Shown here: in pieces, positions 32,020 to 43,549 of the stretch
Layout: every line of letters begins with the position of its first letter
How positions within the stretch are numbered: position 1 is the first letter of the stretch
Origin: Hyposmocoma kahamanoa
Taxonomy: Eukaryota; Arthropoda; Insecta; Lepidoptera; Cosmopterigidae
NCBI RefSeq assembly: GCF_003589595.1
Contig: NW_020656077.1
Coordinates: 8,554,690-8,618,689, forward strand
Length of the DNA: 64,000 nucleotides
Reading direction: 5' to 3'
Program-made: the position numbers and the translations under genes
Notes under the pieces: model-generated
What the model was told of the DNA's origin: nothing
The model's database searches: none
The model's input: only the letters and a program-made list of their open reading frames with translations

Positions 32020-34370
32020 TATGTTATAACAAAACCCGTTTGTTACTACTAGCATGCTGTGGTAGCCTATAAGTGATTTATAATGTTTAATGATATAATA
32101 TCATGTTTAATGTTTTTTTTTTTTGATTGGACTCACGGAAGAAAGAAAAGAATGGAAATGGCATTAAGCAACATTTGTATCACACCCGGTGTCGCCACAT
32201 GCACACATTTGAAAATGTAATCTTACATTAGTACTAAGGCAACATAATTTTGATTGGTTAAAAATTATCAAACGAAAATAGACAATAATAAAAAAGTTTT
32301 GGTAAAAAAAATTGAAACTTATTAGGACCTAATAAGGTTTTATTATTACTAGTCACATAAAAGCTAAGAATCTTAAGGACATAAACTTCTTGGAACTAAA
32401 GTGAAAAGTTGACAATCTACAGATAGGGATGTGACATTTAATTGATATCGACATTAAGTTTCATAACTAGCGGAATATTGAGCTAGGCATGCTTTATGAT
32501 TTGCTATAATTAAGGTTAACCGCGGAGTGTATGGAAACGGCATTTAAAACAATTTCTTCGAGAACTAGAGTAGCTGATTTTTTGTTACCAAATACGCATA
32601 AGGTTTTACTACAAGCAAATATTAATTGATATTAGATACGCAGGCGTGCTACAATCACAATATTAATGATTTATTATACTGTCGTGGTACTTTCATTAAC
32701 CTACTAGATTTAAAGTCAATCCGATCACTTCGCTGATCCTTGACCATTCGATCAGGGAAGGGGAAGGGTTGAAATATTAAAACACAGTCATCATAAAAAT
32801 CTTTATTATCCCTGAAATATGATATATTTGTTCAACAATTACCTCTTTCTGAACTTACTGAACATGGCTACACCTATAGCGTCGACGAGCTTGTCAAGAA
32901 AATGAAGATACTTATTTCCGAAGGCGAAGAAGCGAATCATTTGTTTCATGAAAACTTGACGAAAAATAACTGACAATGCTTTAGAAATGTTTTCACATTT
33001 CGATGTGGTCTATAATTTGTGAATGCGACTCTGAGATTCATGTCATATATTACCTGATTAACCAAATAATTTATTTCTTAATGAATTTTCGGTTGTTATT
33101 CTTATGTATATAATTTAATGTGATGTCACGAAATGCTTATAGCAAATGGTGCTACATTTTGTAGGTACCCAGCTTTTGCTGCCTGTTGCTTCAGCCCATT
33201 CTCCTTTAAAAAGGATCCGGCGGGAAACTAAAAAAATCAATACAAAAACTGTAAATGTAAATCATGCCTGTGATAAAACTAAGAACTCAAGTGGACGAAG
33301 GTGACGTATAATAAGCAAGTAGGGAGATAGGAACCATGTAGATAAGGGAAAGAAAATCTCCAATCTCATAAAGTCTTCATTTGATACTCCACGAACTTAC
33401 ATGCATTGTAAAATTATCGACACTGTACCTCTTCTATCTATATTTCCTTTTTTGCCATTAACATATCGTTTTTATTTCAATTGGAAATTTAAAAAACTAT
33501 TGCGAGTGTTGGGACCAACCATTTAAGTAATCAAAATTGTTAGCTTTTAAATACCTGTAAACAATTTATGTTTTGCACATAGGCACCTACCGCTATAATA
33601 AAAAAAAATGTTGAACTAAACCAAAACCGGGTTTCTAAATACAGAGTTTCTACATATCGATAATTTGATTACAACACGCGGACCCAGAACCAAGTGTAAT
33701 CCGACGCTAGTGCAAGCAATTCATTGAGCGTCATTCGAATTGTTCTTTTGACGGCGGCGATGGCTAGCAACCAATGTATATTGTTATAACCGAGTTGCAA
33801 GAAAATAGTTTTGTTTCGAAATTATAATATTGTTTTGTTCAAAATGTTAGAAAATACAGAGTTTTAGTACTTACCGCTGAAATGAAATCACACGCGGAGT
33901 ATTTTTTAAACTTTGGCTTCTTACACGACATGATATAATGGCACAATTCGGCATATTTCTATCTTTTCTACAAAATAATCAAGTATCACATTTGAACGAC
34001 GACTGACGAGCTGTTGACACTCATATACCCGTCTGGTGATAAGCTAGGTAACGCGCACCCCGCCCACTAACCAGTCACTTACTAGTATTTATGTGGTCTG
34101 TAATTGGACTTTTTATACATATATTTATAGTTCATGGTTAGGACTAAGCTGCTAGCTGGGAACCTAGGGTTAATTGTGAAAGGTTACAGCTTTCCCTTAC
34201 TGTTACATGTATAACCAGCTAGCTTTAATAGCAGTATGATGACACTAAGCAGTAAAATTCAGACAGAGATAACGTTAGTTGGCTCGACATTCCCTATATC
34301 CAACGACTTCAATCTATAGACAAAAACATTCAGAGCAACTCTACACGTTACAACAAAACACTACCAATAG
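32020..34370. other. AT-rich intergenic stretch, 2.3 kb
   Basis: No gene, RNA or repeat recognised. A short inverted repeat (cttattagg / cctaataag) lies at about 32320-32340. A 2.3-kb gap this plain could hold unrecognised regulatory sequence. Confidence 0.4.
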
Positions 34371-34902
34371 TTGAATTTTGTCAAAGAGTATCCGTACTGT
34401 AGTGCCGTGGACAGACGTGACAGTCTATACCTATTGGGAATGGGCTAGACAGGCAGATAATATTGAGTGTTTACCAATGATAGTTATCGATAGTGGAGGA
34501 ATTAACGTAAAGCTCTTGGCAAAGTCGCTATTAATCGCGCAATACATTTCATTGCGCTTTGTCCCAGGGGCCTTCCGTTTACTGTTTATAATTATTACAT
34601 TACTAAAACAAAAAAACAAATTATGTAAAAGAAAAAAATACAATCGAGCTGTTGAAATTATTGGTGTTATGTTGTATCCTTGCGGTAAGACAAAGATCTT
34701 TAAACCATGCAGCCTTTTTTCATATTTTTTAAATTTGTACATGGTAACCATAGTAACTATTTTGTTCATGATACATCTTCACTGTCATTGTGTAGTCAGA
34801 ATACTCTGTTGCTTATTAATCTATGATATTTAAGTGTAGTATATTTACTGCAAATCAGTGAAACACCGTGTGTATGGAACGGATCTAGTAGGGTCGTTGC
34901 CA

Positions 34903-34958
34903 CACTTAGGTATCCACTATTTGTACAAAGAGCTGTATAAATAGTGGATACCTAAGTG
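34903..34958. repeat. Perfect 20-bp inverted repeat (hairpin)
   Basis: Arms 34903-34922 (cacttaggtatccactattt) and 34939-34958 are exact reverse complements, separated by a 16-nt loop. No protein-coding context. It could be a small RNA hairpin precursor or the core of a tiny foldback element. Confidence 0.9.
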
Positions 34959-35925
34959 AGAGCAGGGACTGTACCCTAGTGTACTAGTACATAGATATAG
35001 TCGCCTATTTCATATTAATTACCACCCTTCCAATTTGCGACAAATCATGCGTATTGACTGTGTAAATACCTACACGAGCGGTACTGCTGCTGCTGGACAT
35101 CAAAGGCATCAAAGGTATGGAAGGTATTGTAATACTGTGGCGCCGTCCTCCATATTCCTAACAAGCGAAATGCAACCTTCCACTACTCCGCATAACTATT
35201 TAAATTTAACACGAAACTCAATCAACGTTTTTACCGTCCCAATTTGAATTGATATTACGATTGTCACCATCCTCCACCACCACAAGATGTATAGCGACGT
35301 TTGTAAATAATATTTGTGGAATACAATACAATCATTTATTTCATAACATTACAATTCGAAATATAATGTCAGGGGATAATATGATCGTCATTAATATAAA
35401 CTATAATTTTATTGTTAATATAAAATAAAATAATTAAAAGAAAAATAGAAACGTCCAGAATTAAAATATAGTTACAATTTCTTTGAAAGAAATTCCTCTA
35501 CGCTGTAGAATTCATTATCCAATAAAAGGCCTTTCAGTCGGGAACAAAACACTTCGTCATTTGTAACACTTTAGACTTGTGGGTAGGTGTTCGTAATATC
35601 GAGGCCCAATTACTTGTTGCGACTTCGGTTAAAAGTATTTCTAAAAAGCTTAAACTTGTTCTCTGTATAATTTATATCCCTTTGTTACCACCACAAAGCA
35701 TACATAAGGTCGCAAAAAAAACAATGTTTTAAGTTTTTGATATGCAGTTGTTCAGCTGTAATACAAATCGTCAATATACGTTCCTAAGATCCCGAAGGTT
35801 TTTTAATTGCTTGCGACACTTTTGAACGCAGATCCGACACCCATTTATTTGTTGATAGGTCAATAAAGTTTTTCTATGAATATACGACGAAAATGGAATA
35901 AGTTTTTTTCTCGCTTTTTTTCATT
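34959..35925. other. Intergenic; possible LINE 3' end
   Basis: At 35318-35400 the sequence 'ttatttcataacattacaat' resembles the reverse of LINE 3' ends such as 4290-4330, but without coding support. Otherwise nothing recognised. Confidence 0.35.
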
Positions 35926-35944
35926 GTTGTGCGCTTATGACCTT

Positions 35945-36012
35945 TGTCCTCACTGTCTTGAGTTGGCTGGAAGAGATCTCTTTTAGAGATAAGTTCGCCT
36001 TTGATCACCTTT
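35945..36012 (+). mobile_element. LINE 3' UTR fragment
   Basis: 'gttggctggaagagatctct' plus 'agagataagttcgcctttg' is the LINE 3' UTR signature also seen at 9745-9780. Confidence 0.65.
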
Positions 36013-36039
36013 TTTTTGGTGCAATGATGAATATGAACG

Positions 36040-36365
36040 GAAGGTATTTCGATAGATTTCGAGACCAATCAAAGGAGAATTTGGGAAGTGGAAGGTCAGA
36101 TTTAATAGAGAGATGGAAGAGCTAGCGTCTCAGCCGAACGGAGTGTATGAATGAAAGCGATATGCCAAAAGAACGTTTTTGGGGCAACGTACGGGTCATC
36201 GACCAGTGGACCGCCCAAGATATTGCTGGAAGGAAGGAGTCGCCAAAAACCTAAAGGAGCTGAATGTATCCGAATGGTCGGAATTGGCACAAGACCGACA
36301 GAAATGGGATACTTTAGTGTTTGGTATACTTGGTTTGGTTGGCCAAGATGTTATAAAATGAAAAC
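36040..36365 (+). mobile_element. RTE-like RT C-terminal fragment
   Basis: Frames give TGHRPVDRPRYCWKEGVAKN then LKELNVSEWSELAQDRQKW, the RTE ORF tail also seen at 16500-16590. Upstream, 'gagaccaatcaaaggagaat' matches 16321-16345. Several frame breaks. Confidence 0.75.
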
Positions 36366-36515
36366 CCCCGCAGTTACCGGGTCCCAAATACCACACCTAC
36401 GAAATTCAGGAGCAATGTTCAAAACAGATCAGACAGAACAGATCAGAGATTGGTTTACAGATCAGAACCAATTTGGGAAGTTCATTTACTAGTTAGTTAT
36501 TAGGACTTAGTTAAT

Positions 36516-36746
36516 TAGGACAAAAATTAGATAATTAATTATATTTATGCATGATCGACAACTGTCACTACGGATTTTTTTTAATCCCTTTAGTTTTAGA
36601 GTTATTCCGCTAAAACGAATTTGATACTTTTAATGCGCAAAATTCAACATCTCCTGTCGCATGTCACGCGAACTTCAGGCATATATTTGTTTCACAAATT
36701 TGGGCGGAGCCAACGTCAAAACTTTTTTGTCATGCTCTTTCTTCAA
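36516..36746 (+). mobile_element. Family G DNA element, right-hand fragment
   Basis: Matches the right half of the elements at 2995 and 51040 (tagataattaattatatttatgc, tttgggcggagccaacgtc, then gtcatgctctttctt). The left half and left terminus are missing. Confidence 0.75.
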
Positions 36747-36988
36747 GATTTCGTCTGTCATACTCTGGTACAACTTTAGACATTGTGGAAAACTGGAACA
36801 TTTTAATAATGCTATGATTATTTTAAATTTTATAGTTCCTAGAAGATAAATGACATACCGTTCAATATATTTTAATATAACTAGGTAGTCATTGTGACTG
36901 ATAATTACTAATAATAATTAAGTACTTTTTTAGCAAAGCTCATGATTTATTATATTCGTATAAAATCGTCAAACACTGGGATTCTTTA

Positions 36989-37194
36989 GGCTCAACTCAC
37001 ACAGGCGCTGAGTCGAAGCGTCGCGTGGCGTCCTGTATTTCAACTACACCGCCTGGCGACGCGCGACGACACTCGCATTATTGCGCCGGGCACAAATTTG
37101 TACCTTAATAGTGGGAAAATAGAGATGAATATGCTATAGGTGAAAAACATGACGTGTCGCGACGCTTCGACTCTGCGCCAGTGTGAGTTGAGTC
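36989..37194. mobile_element. PIF/Harbinger-type MITE (206 bp)
   Basis: Terminal inverted repeats of 37 bp with three mismatches (left starts ggctcaactcacac; right ends gtgtgagttgagtc; inner part gagtcgaagcgtcgcg). Flanked by the 3-bp duplication tta at 36986-36988 and 37195-37197. The TTA/TAA duplication and G-rich terminus fit PIF/Harbinger. No coding capacity. Confidence 0.88.
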
Positions 37195-37546
37195 TTAGAG
37201 TATCTTGCTCGTTCTTATAAAAAAAATTGTAATAATTTTTAATTAAAAAAAAATTATTTTTTTTTGAAAAATTACGTTTTCAAGTGTAAATTAATTTTAC
37301 CTATGGAATGGATTGACTTGATTTCAAAAATTCAAATATCAAAGGCGCACAAGGGGATCGCCCAGTTAACGATTTCAGCATACGTATACATCGACACCGA
37401 AGCTTTGGCGTATAAAGCTCCCATAGCACCTTCAGACGCGTTTTGAATATTTTTCGTCTTTGTTTCTTACTCCTATTACCCATCTACATACCTCAGAAAT
37501 AGGTGCTTAACACTTGCTGTGACACAGACGGACAGACGTTTTTGTA

Positions 37547-37775
37547 GCAGTGGAGCTCCTTGGCCCCTGTGAAAGAGTTGGTCCAGGCAAGTACTGCCGC
37601 CAAGTAGCAATGTCCGCATTACTGTGTTCCGGTTTTGTGGGGTAAGGGTGCTGGTGAAATTACAGGCACATGGGACTTGTCAACTTATGTCTCAGAGTGA
37701 CGGGCGCAGTGGCAGTGCCCCTAAGACCTTTGCGATTTAAAGCTCTGGGTGGCACTACAACTGTTATGCACACGC
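37547..37775 (+). repeat. R330 repeat
   Basis: Well conserved from gcagtggagctccttg through 'ggtgctggtgaaattacagg', 'gggcgcagtggcagtgccc' and 'cgatttaaagctctggg'. It ends after 'actacaactgttatg'. A short reverse piece (gatacgcctgtccataac) follows at 37809. Confidence 0.8.
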
Positions 37776-38097
37776 ACGCAAAAATGTACTATGTGTGTTT
37801 TTTATATGCGATACGCCTGTCCATAACATGACGCCTCTATTAAGTCTCAAAGATCTGAAGGACTGTGCGACACAAATGATTATCCCTAACTATAATGAAA
37901 TAATTAGTCTGCCGCCGTAAGTTGAAAGGACGCATGTGACACTTTTTCAAATAATGAGTTAGGGTAAAATCGGGACAGATGCCGAAAAGATAGGTGCCCC
38001 GTTTTCAAAAAAACCTAACGTCCCTAAATCGCAACAAAGAATAATTTGGAGAATTGTATGGCGGTACAATTTTATCTAAGAATAATAATTTTCTAGT

Positions 38098-38276
38098 TCT
38101 TAGGTTTTCGCGATTGTTACACATAGGAAATTAAACTATTTTTCCGGATTTAAATGGCGTATATTTGTTTTTTTAAACAAATCAACCGTGACTATGGGAC
38201 CTGTAAAGGGCACGAAATGTCGGTTTGTTTGAAAAAACAAATATACGCGATTTAAATCCGGAAAAATAGTTTTAAT
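38098..38276. mobile_element. Minimal Penelope-like element: two inverted ends joined
   Basis: Left arm ttcttaggttttcgcgattg ... ttttccggatttaaatgg ... tttttttaaac, then almost directly the opposite end (aaccgtgactatgggacctg ... gtcggtttgtttgaaaaaac ... atccggaaaaatagttt). The endonuclease ORF is completely absent. The hammerhead-like segment is mutated (gtgactat, gggcacgaaatgtc). Confidence 0.8.
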
Positions 38277-38449
38277 AATAATTTTGTTGAAACTAATTTT
38301 CAGGAATCTAAATTATATGGAAAACAGACAAACGATACTTATAAGACATTACTGTGTTACAAATTTATACCAAAACTATCATCGCACTAATGAAAAAAAG
38401 TCGAACCGTTTTCGGATTTCTTTAAACATTATTTTCTCGGTTTTGAGTT

Positions 38450-38535
38450 TTAGTCACAGTGCTTGGGGGCAGAAATAGGTTAGGTGACAGTATTACCCTG
38501 GGCGATCTCTTTTACAAGGAGCTCTGCTACATACT
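38450..38535 (-). repeat. R330 repeat, 5' fragment
   Basis: 'ggcagaaataggttaggtga' to 'acaaggagctctgctac', the reverse-oriented 5' end. Confidence 0.7.
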
Positions 38536-38861
38536 TGTAAGTTTGTCTACAGCATTCCAATAAAGGCAAAGGCGTGAGACGGAATAGAAATAAATTTCAG
38601 TGCAAAAAGTGAAATAAACTGTTTGTATTAGGTTTATTTCTCTTTATCCTACGCTCCGTTGGGTTTGAAAGTAACAGGCTGGTATTTATTTCAATATGTC
38701 GGAGTCTATTATTTTTCGAGGCGTGGGAAGTGAAAAGGGAAGATATTTCGATCAGATCAGAGCGTACGTGTGCCTGACATGAAGTCGTCTAAGTAACTGG
38801 CAGGTGTTAAAATATTTACGTTTACTTTTCGCGAGTGTTTAAAACATAATTATAATGTATA

Positions 38862-38915
38862 ACGCACTCACTCAAACCCTGTATCGCAGGGGCCAAGGAA
38901 ACACACATAGACAAC
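38862..38915 (-). mobile_element. SINE-1 fragment at a family B target
   Basis: 'aacgcactcactcaaaccct' through 'cacacatagacaac' matches the SINE-1 body in reverse; it ends at the family B insertion. Confidence 0.65.
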
Positions 38916-39291
38916 CTTAGAATAATAACGCATAGAAACATAGTCCGCACACGCTAAGTGATGCAAATTGAAGCGCTCCCAATGGGCCTATACGAGCGGG
39001 CGGGCCGTCGGTGCTCAAGGTCAAGTTGCACCGCGAACAGCTCAAGAATTTTTGCTAAAAATGACGAAATGAGTGTAAAAATACGTCAGACAAACATAAA
39101 ATAGATACTAACATCACATTCCACAAGGAAGTAACGCGTTTCAACTTGTATTTTTATATAAATATTCAGTAAAACCGAAAATTAACCTACTACTAAAACT
39201 AGCCTACATGAATTTGATTTTTGCCTCACTTGTGACAGTTTTGTGGCCTCGTTTGATATGAAACTATCATTCTATGCGTTATTATTCTAAG
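38916..39291 (+). mobile_element. Family B MITE, copy 3
   Basis: Complete 376-bp copy with exact 8-bp duplication tagacaac (38908-38915 and 39292-39299). Both termini are intact. The THAP start is damaged: a small deletion removes the bases after Met-Thr-Lys, so the Cys-Ala-Val-Asn-Glu portion is lost. It also has an extra 'ttgtggcc' near 39241. Confidence 0.95.
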
Positions 39292-39299
39292 TAGACAAC

Positions 39300-39985
39300 C
39301 ATTTTAACTAATTAATCGGCTGCTTGTCTCCGACTCCTCGATAGGCCTATTCAATTGTACAGAGTCTAAATTTATTTTCTCCACGGGACTCTACCTCGAG
39401 TCATTGAGCAGACCCAGCAGTAATTAATTTCAGCTTTATTGTAATCTAAATTTTTAATCATACCCTTTATTAATTTTACTTCATGACATTTGACTTTATT
39501 AATTTCTGTATTATCTTGAAATGAATTTGTTTACTATATACGAATAATGTGTTATTGTTTGTACTACAACTTTACCGTATTTTAATTTATGTGTATTCTG
39601 ACTTCAGCAACTATTGCGTCTAGATTTATTCTGGTAGCAATATTTTTGTACAATAATGAAATAAATGAATTATGAAAGTGATTTGCATGTGGCTAGTGGA
39701 TTTAATATAAGTTTATTGAATTGCACGATGTTGGGCAATCGTGATATTCAGTAAGTTTTTGTGAAATTACTCCATTACTTTGTTATCATAATACAAAGAC
39801 CGAACACTCAAAAAAATCCTTCAATTTGGCTGGATTCCAACCAGTGCCTTTTGCCAGTGCCAGTGATTTTTTTTCTTTGTGCTTGTTGCAGACCTAAGAT
39901 CTAGTAAATTAATAACAAAAAAATATTATTCCAGACCGATACAAGCCTTTACAGTAACCTGAAAAAAACCAATGAATTTGAACTA
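39300..39985. other. Intergenic, no gene recognised
   Basis: AT-rich. The segment 39745-39780 ('tttttgtgaaattactcca') is echoed at 61935-61955, hinting at a very old shared repeat. Confidence 0.4.
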
Positions 39986-39987
39986 CC

Positions 39988-40400
39988 TGGGGCCACAGTT
40001 GCCATACTGGTCTGCCAAGCAGAGACCCGGGGTTGGATTCCCGGCCGGTAAACATATTTGTATGTCCTGCATTGACTTACAATTATATGGACGTCGGGTC
40101 CGCGCTAAAAAGTGTCCGAACTTGTAGGGCGTTAAAATCGTATACAGAGCGTCATTCACGCTCTAGTCTTCGTTTGTTCGACTGACAGCGAAGCGAGCAA
40201 AATTAGACAGTACTGCGATGACATTACAATTTAAATTCAACGTTTCAGATTTTTCATATTCCTTGATATGTCACTACGTTTAAATAGGTTGATTTGGGAC
40301 ATTTTTTTCGTGGTTTTTGTATTAGACCCGTCGTCCATTTATTTGTAAGTCAATGATGTCCTGCATTTATTTATCGGTTATCTATGTGTGTCCATGGTAT
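39988..40400 (+). mobile_element. SINE-1 interrupted by a family A MITE
   Basis: Degenerate head (ctggggccacagttgccata, box B ggggttggattcccggcc) up to 'tttgtatgtcctg'. It resumes after the MITE at 40356 with 'atgtcctgcatttattta' and 'tctatgtgtgtccatgg'. Most of the 3' body is lost. Confidence 0.85.
40070..40355 (+). mobile_element. Family A MITE, copy 5, nested in SINE-1
   Basis: 286-bp long-subfamily copy, both ends intact, exact 8-bp duplication atgtcctg (40062-40069 and 40356-40363) derived from the SINE. Confidence 0.97.
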
Positions 40401-41364
40401 GAAACTTTTTCTTCACCTAGCCTGATAATTATACAGCTACCTGCGACTGACTAAAGGTCGCATTAATAATGGTAGTGGACTTAATATATAGGCTATTTGT
40501 ATACCAGGTTCTAGACGTGTATGAGTCAACGAGTATCCAGTGGATTAAAATTGAATGCGCTCATTTAATAGGCTTAATGAATACATTAAATCCATAAGTC
40601 ACTTGCGAAATATCTCTCATTTTTTTCGCAATACAGAACACTGATTTAAGTGTGTTAGAATTGGCTAATATACAACTGACGGCATTATCGATGAGTAACA
40701 ATTTCAAGTAGCGGTTATCAAGACGGCATTATCGAGTGTTCACTCGTTTGACAAAGAATCAATTTTACCCTTTAATAATATATAAGCCATTAAGATATCG
40801 TTGTAGCTAATCAATTATAAAAATATGAAGGCAGAGTGCCAAATTAAAACATCTCTCTTTATAACCATGTGACATTCGACGAGAACCGGATGACAGGCGC
40901 CTTACACAAGCCCGGATATTAAATCTATTTCAGAAATATAAAGTACTTTAAGGTGATGACACGCGTTTGCCGATGCTTTCGTGCAATATCCACTCTGATC
41001 AAAGCCTGTCACCATCAACAGATGAGACTCGGTGATAAATAATAAATATTATCTTCCACGCATGCAAATTTGATCACACAATAACAAGCCTTATTGTGTA
41101 CACGGAAGATACAGTTTATAGAAACCGACATTCACTCTCCGCGTATCGTATTAATTCAATGTCTTTTTACAATTCAAGTTTAAGGCCATATCTGAAAAAT
41201 AATTTTCTTTTCTTGAGATAAGTTTGAAAAATTCTATGAACGTAATTGGTCTTAACTTTTTAAGCTTAAATAGGAGAGAGTTATAGTCTCTAAGTTAATA
41301 TATATAGTCCGAAATGTCAGAGATCATTTTATCTCTAGGTATACAAGCGATATATTCTCGGATT
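40401..41364. other. Intergenic, no features recognised
   Basis: About 1 kb of AT-rich sequence without supported genes. Confidence 0.5.
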
Positions 41365-41530
41365 CGAATGAAAGAATGAATGAAATATTCTTTATTGCAC
41401 AAAAAACTATGGTTAAAATACAATACAATAGCTTCAGTATAATAGTTGTAGTAAGTTAATATGCAACAGGCGGCCTTATTGCTATGTAGCAATTTCCTCC
41501 AGGCAACCTTAGGATATAGACATTTCGGAT
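41365..41530 (-). mobile_element. LINE 3' end (5'-truncated copy)
   Basis: On the minus strand: 'aaggttgcctggaggaaatt', 'gcaataaggccgcctgttgc', then 'ttttgtgcaataaagaat' and an attc-rich end. This is the classic lepidopteran LINE 3' UTR. No coding part remains. Confidence 0.7.
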
Positions 41531-41867
41531 ATTCAAAAGGGGTGCGACCAAAGAATATCATCGTAAGTACACTACTTAATAAATAATGCTTATACTTAGT
41601 AGATGCTTATATATTTTTAAATGAAATATAAATGTGGGAAATAAATGAAAGGACATTAGAGGGCAGACGTAACTCAGGGGTTGAGGAAGTGATCTTGACA
41701 CGTTGTTTGAAGTAATCAAGAGAAGGGGGTCGTCGAATCAATCTGATAGCAGACATGGTAAGAGAGTTGGTATAAAAGTTAGAAGTATAAGATGTTTAGT
41801 ATGAGAATAACAGAGGAGCGAAGGGGGCGGCAGAGTGTAATCGTATAAAGTGAACAAACGCGCAAAC

Positions 41868-42090
41868 TTAACTGCCTCTGTGGCCGAATGGTTACCATGC
41901 CGGACTGCCATGCAGAGGTCCTGGTTTTGACTCCCAGGCCGGAAGAAATATGTGTATACATTTGTTTCTCTCGTGAATTTGAGTGTAATTTGTGGTTGTG
42001 TATGTGTGTGTCCATGGCACCCGCGACATAGGGTTTCCTTAGTGCGGGACTATGTTGAGTGTGTGCGTTATTATTATTATTACTTATAGC
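41868..42090 (+). mobile_element. SINE-1, near complete
   Basis: 'ctgcctctgtggccgaatgg', box B ggttttgactcccaggcc, full body and a tail gtgtgtgcgttattattatt. Inserted just 5' of an R330 copy. Confidence 0.92.
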
Positions 42091-42102
42091 AAGCTAGCAT
42101 TT

Positions 42103-42205
42103 AAGTAGCAGTAGAGTTCCTTGTGAGAGAGTTCGTCCAGGGAAGAACTGCCACCTTAGCTGTTTCTGCCGCCTAGCAGTATTGTGATCTTTTCTGCGTT
42201 CCGGT
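42103..42205 (+). repeat. R330 repeat, 5' fragment
   Basis: 'agcagtagagttccttgtga' through 'cagggaagaactgccacctt' and 'gccgcctagcagtattgtga'. It stops at the GC-rich element at about 42208. Confidence 0.75.
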
Positions 42206-42207
42206 TA

Positions 42208-42652
42208 TAGGGCAACGGCCGCACTACTAAGGCGACTACGACGCGACGGCGATTTCGTGTAAATAAATTCATATATACGTATATATGCTGGTGGCCGCAC
42301 TGCAGAAACGACAAGCGAAATGTATTTGTTCATATCGTAAAGAAATTTCAAATGTTCTACAAGTAATGAGGGTATCTATGAGAGCATTAAATAAAATTAT
42401 TCAGCGACTCGCGACGACACTTGAATTTCGTACGACAAGCTGCGGTGCAACATGGCGATTTGTCACGATTTGCGATAAAATATGTGGTGATATACCTGAG
42501 AGGCCGCACTGCCTCGCGGCGTTCGTGCGAAAGAGCGTGACATATTCGAGTGAAGAATTGCGAGACACCGCACGACGTAAACAAAATAGTTTGATTTTGT
42601 CGTTCAACGATACGAGTGCGGCGTCAGTACGGCCGCCACTGATCGCCTAACC
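42208..42652. mobile_element. GC-rich MITE-like element with imperfect inverted ends
   Basis: A CpG-rich island interrupting an R330 repeat. The ends share ggccgcactactaaggcg at left and the complement of cggcgtcagtacggccgcca at right, an imperfect inverted pair. ggccgcact recurs at 42293 and 42502. The 121-codon frame inside has no recognisable domain and spans the whole element, so it is probably not a gene. Superfamily uncertain. Confidence 0.5.
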
Positions 42653-42663
42653 TGCCCTGCTAC

Positions 42664-42686
42664 GTGTACAAACACACACGCAGATA

Positions 42687-42719
<33 letters not shown>

Positions 42720-42735
42720 GGACAGACACACACAG
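42664..42735. repeat. (CA)n(GA)n microsatellite
   Basis: acacacac followed by gagagaga and acacac again. Confidence 0.9.
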
Positions 42736-42739
42736 CCTA

Positions 42740-43545
42740 TTTTTTATACTTTGATTATGATTTCTCTACATTGATAGGAGTCTTGTTGTCCGTGGTGAAA
42801 GACCTGGAGCCTTACCATGAACTCTTATTATAGGTTCGTGACGACAAAAAAGCGGGAAGGTGATATACATTTCATGTAGCGCTGTCTCACAACGATTCAT
42901 TTTAGTTCTTAAACTGAATCGCAATAGGAATTCATGGTAAGGGCCCTGGTATCCTATATTACAAACTTAAGCTTAATTGCTGGCACCGTAAAACTGCTAT
43001 GTTTGTGAAGAAAAATAAACATATATATTATTAGTATTCTATTTTAATTATTATATAAATATTATATTCTTTGACATGTATTTTTACATTTAAATTATAA
43101 TACATCTATATACATATATAATATCGCACTTTTCATACAATAATGTATTAACTCAAAAAGTGTATTTTCTGAGAATCGACCAAAAACGAATCGCTTCCCG
43201 TGAAAGATCTAGTGTATATATATAAGTTATTTCGTACTTACCAATTATACATATTTAAAAGTAGAAGAGAAAACAATAGTTTCATATATTAGGGACCATT
43301 TTGGCCAGAACTAGCTCACATAAACTGGGTCTCATTTTATGTTAAGTTAACATAAAAGATATCTATCTTTTTGTTTTTTTACAATATTCTAACTACGGTT
43401 GATTGACGTGTAGAGAATTAAATTTTACGTTCTACAATGGTATAATCTTGAATTTCACATATTTTGAGTCATAACACTATTGTAATAGCAGTGTGATATA
43501 TTAATCTTACATTCACCAAATCCTCATTAATTAAATACAAAATCC
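42740..43545. other. AT-rich intergenic stretch
   Basis: Nothing recognised. Confidence 0.5.
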
Positions 43546-43549
43546 CCTA

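Noticed and set aside
34378..34833. 151-codon open frame with hydrophobic stretches
   Set aside because: Begins at TTG, has low-complexity AT-rich composition, no recognisable domain and no promoter or splice context. Long chance frames of this kind are expected in 64 kb.
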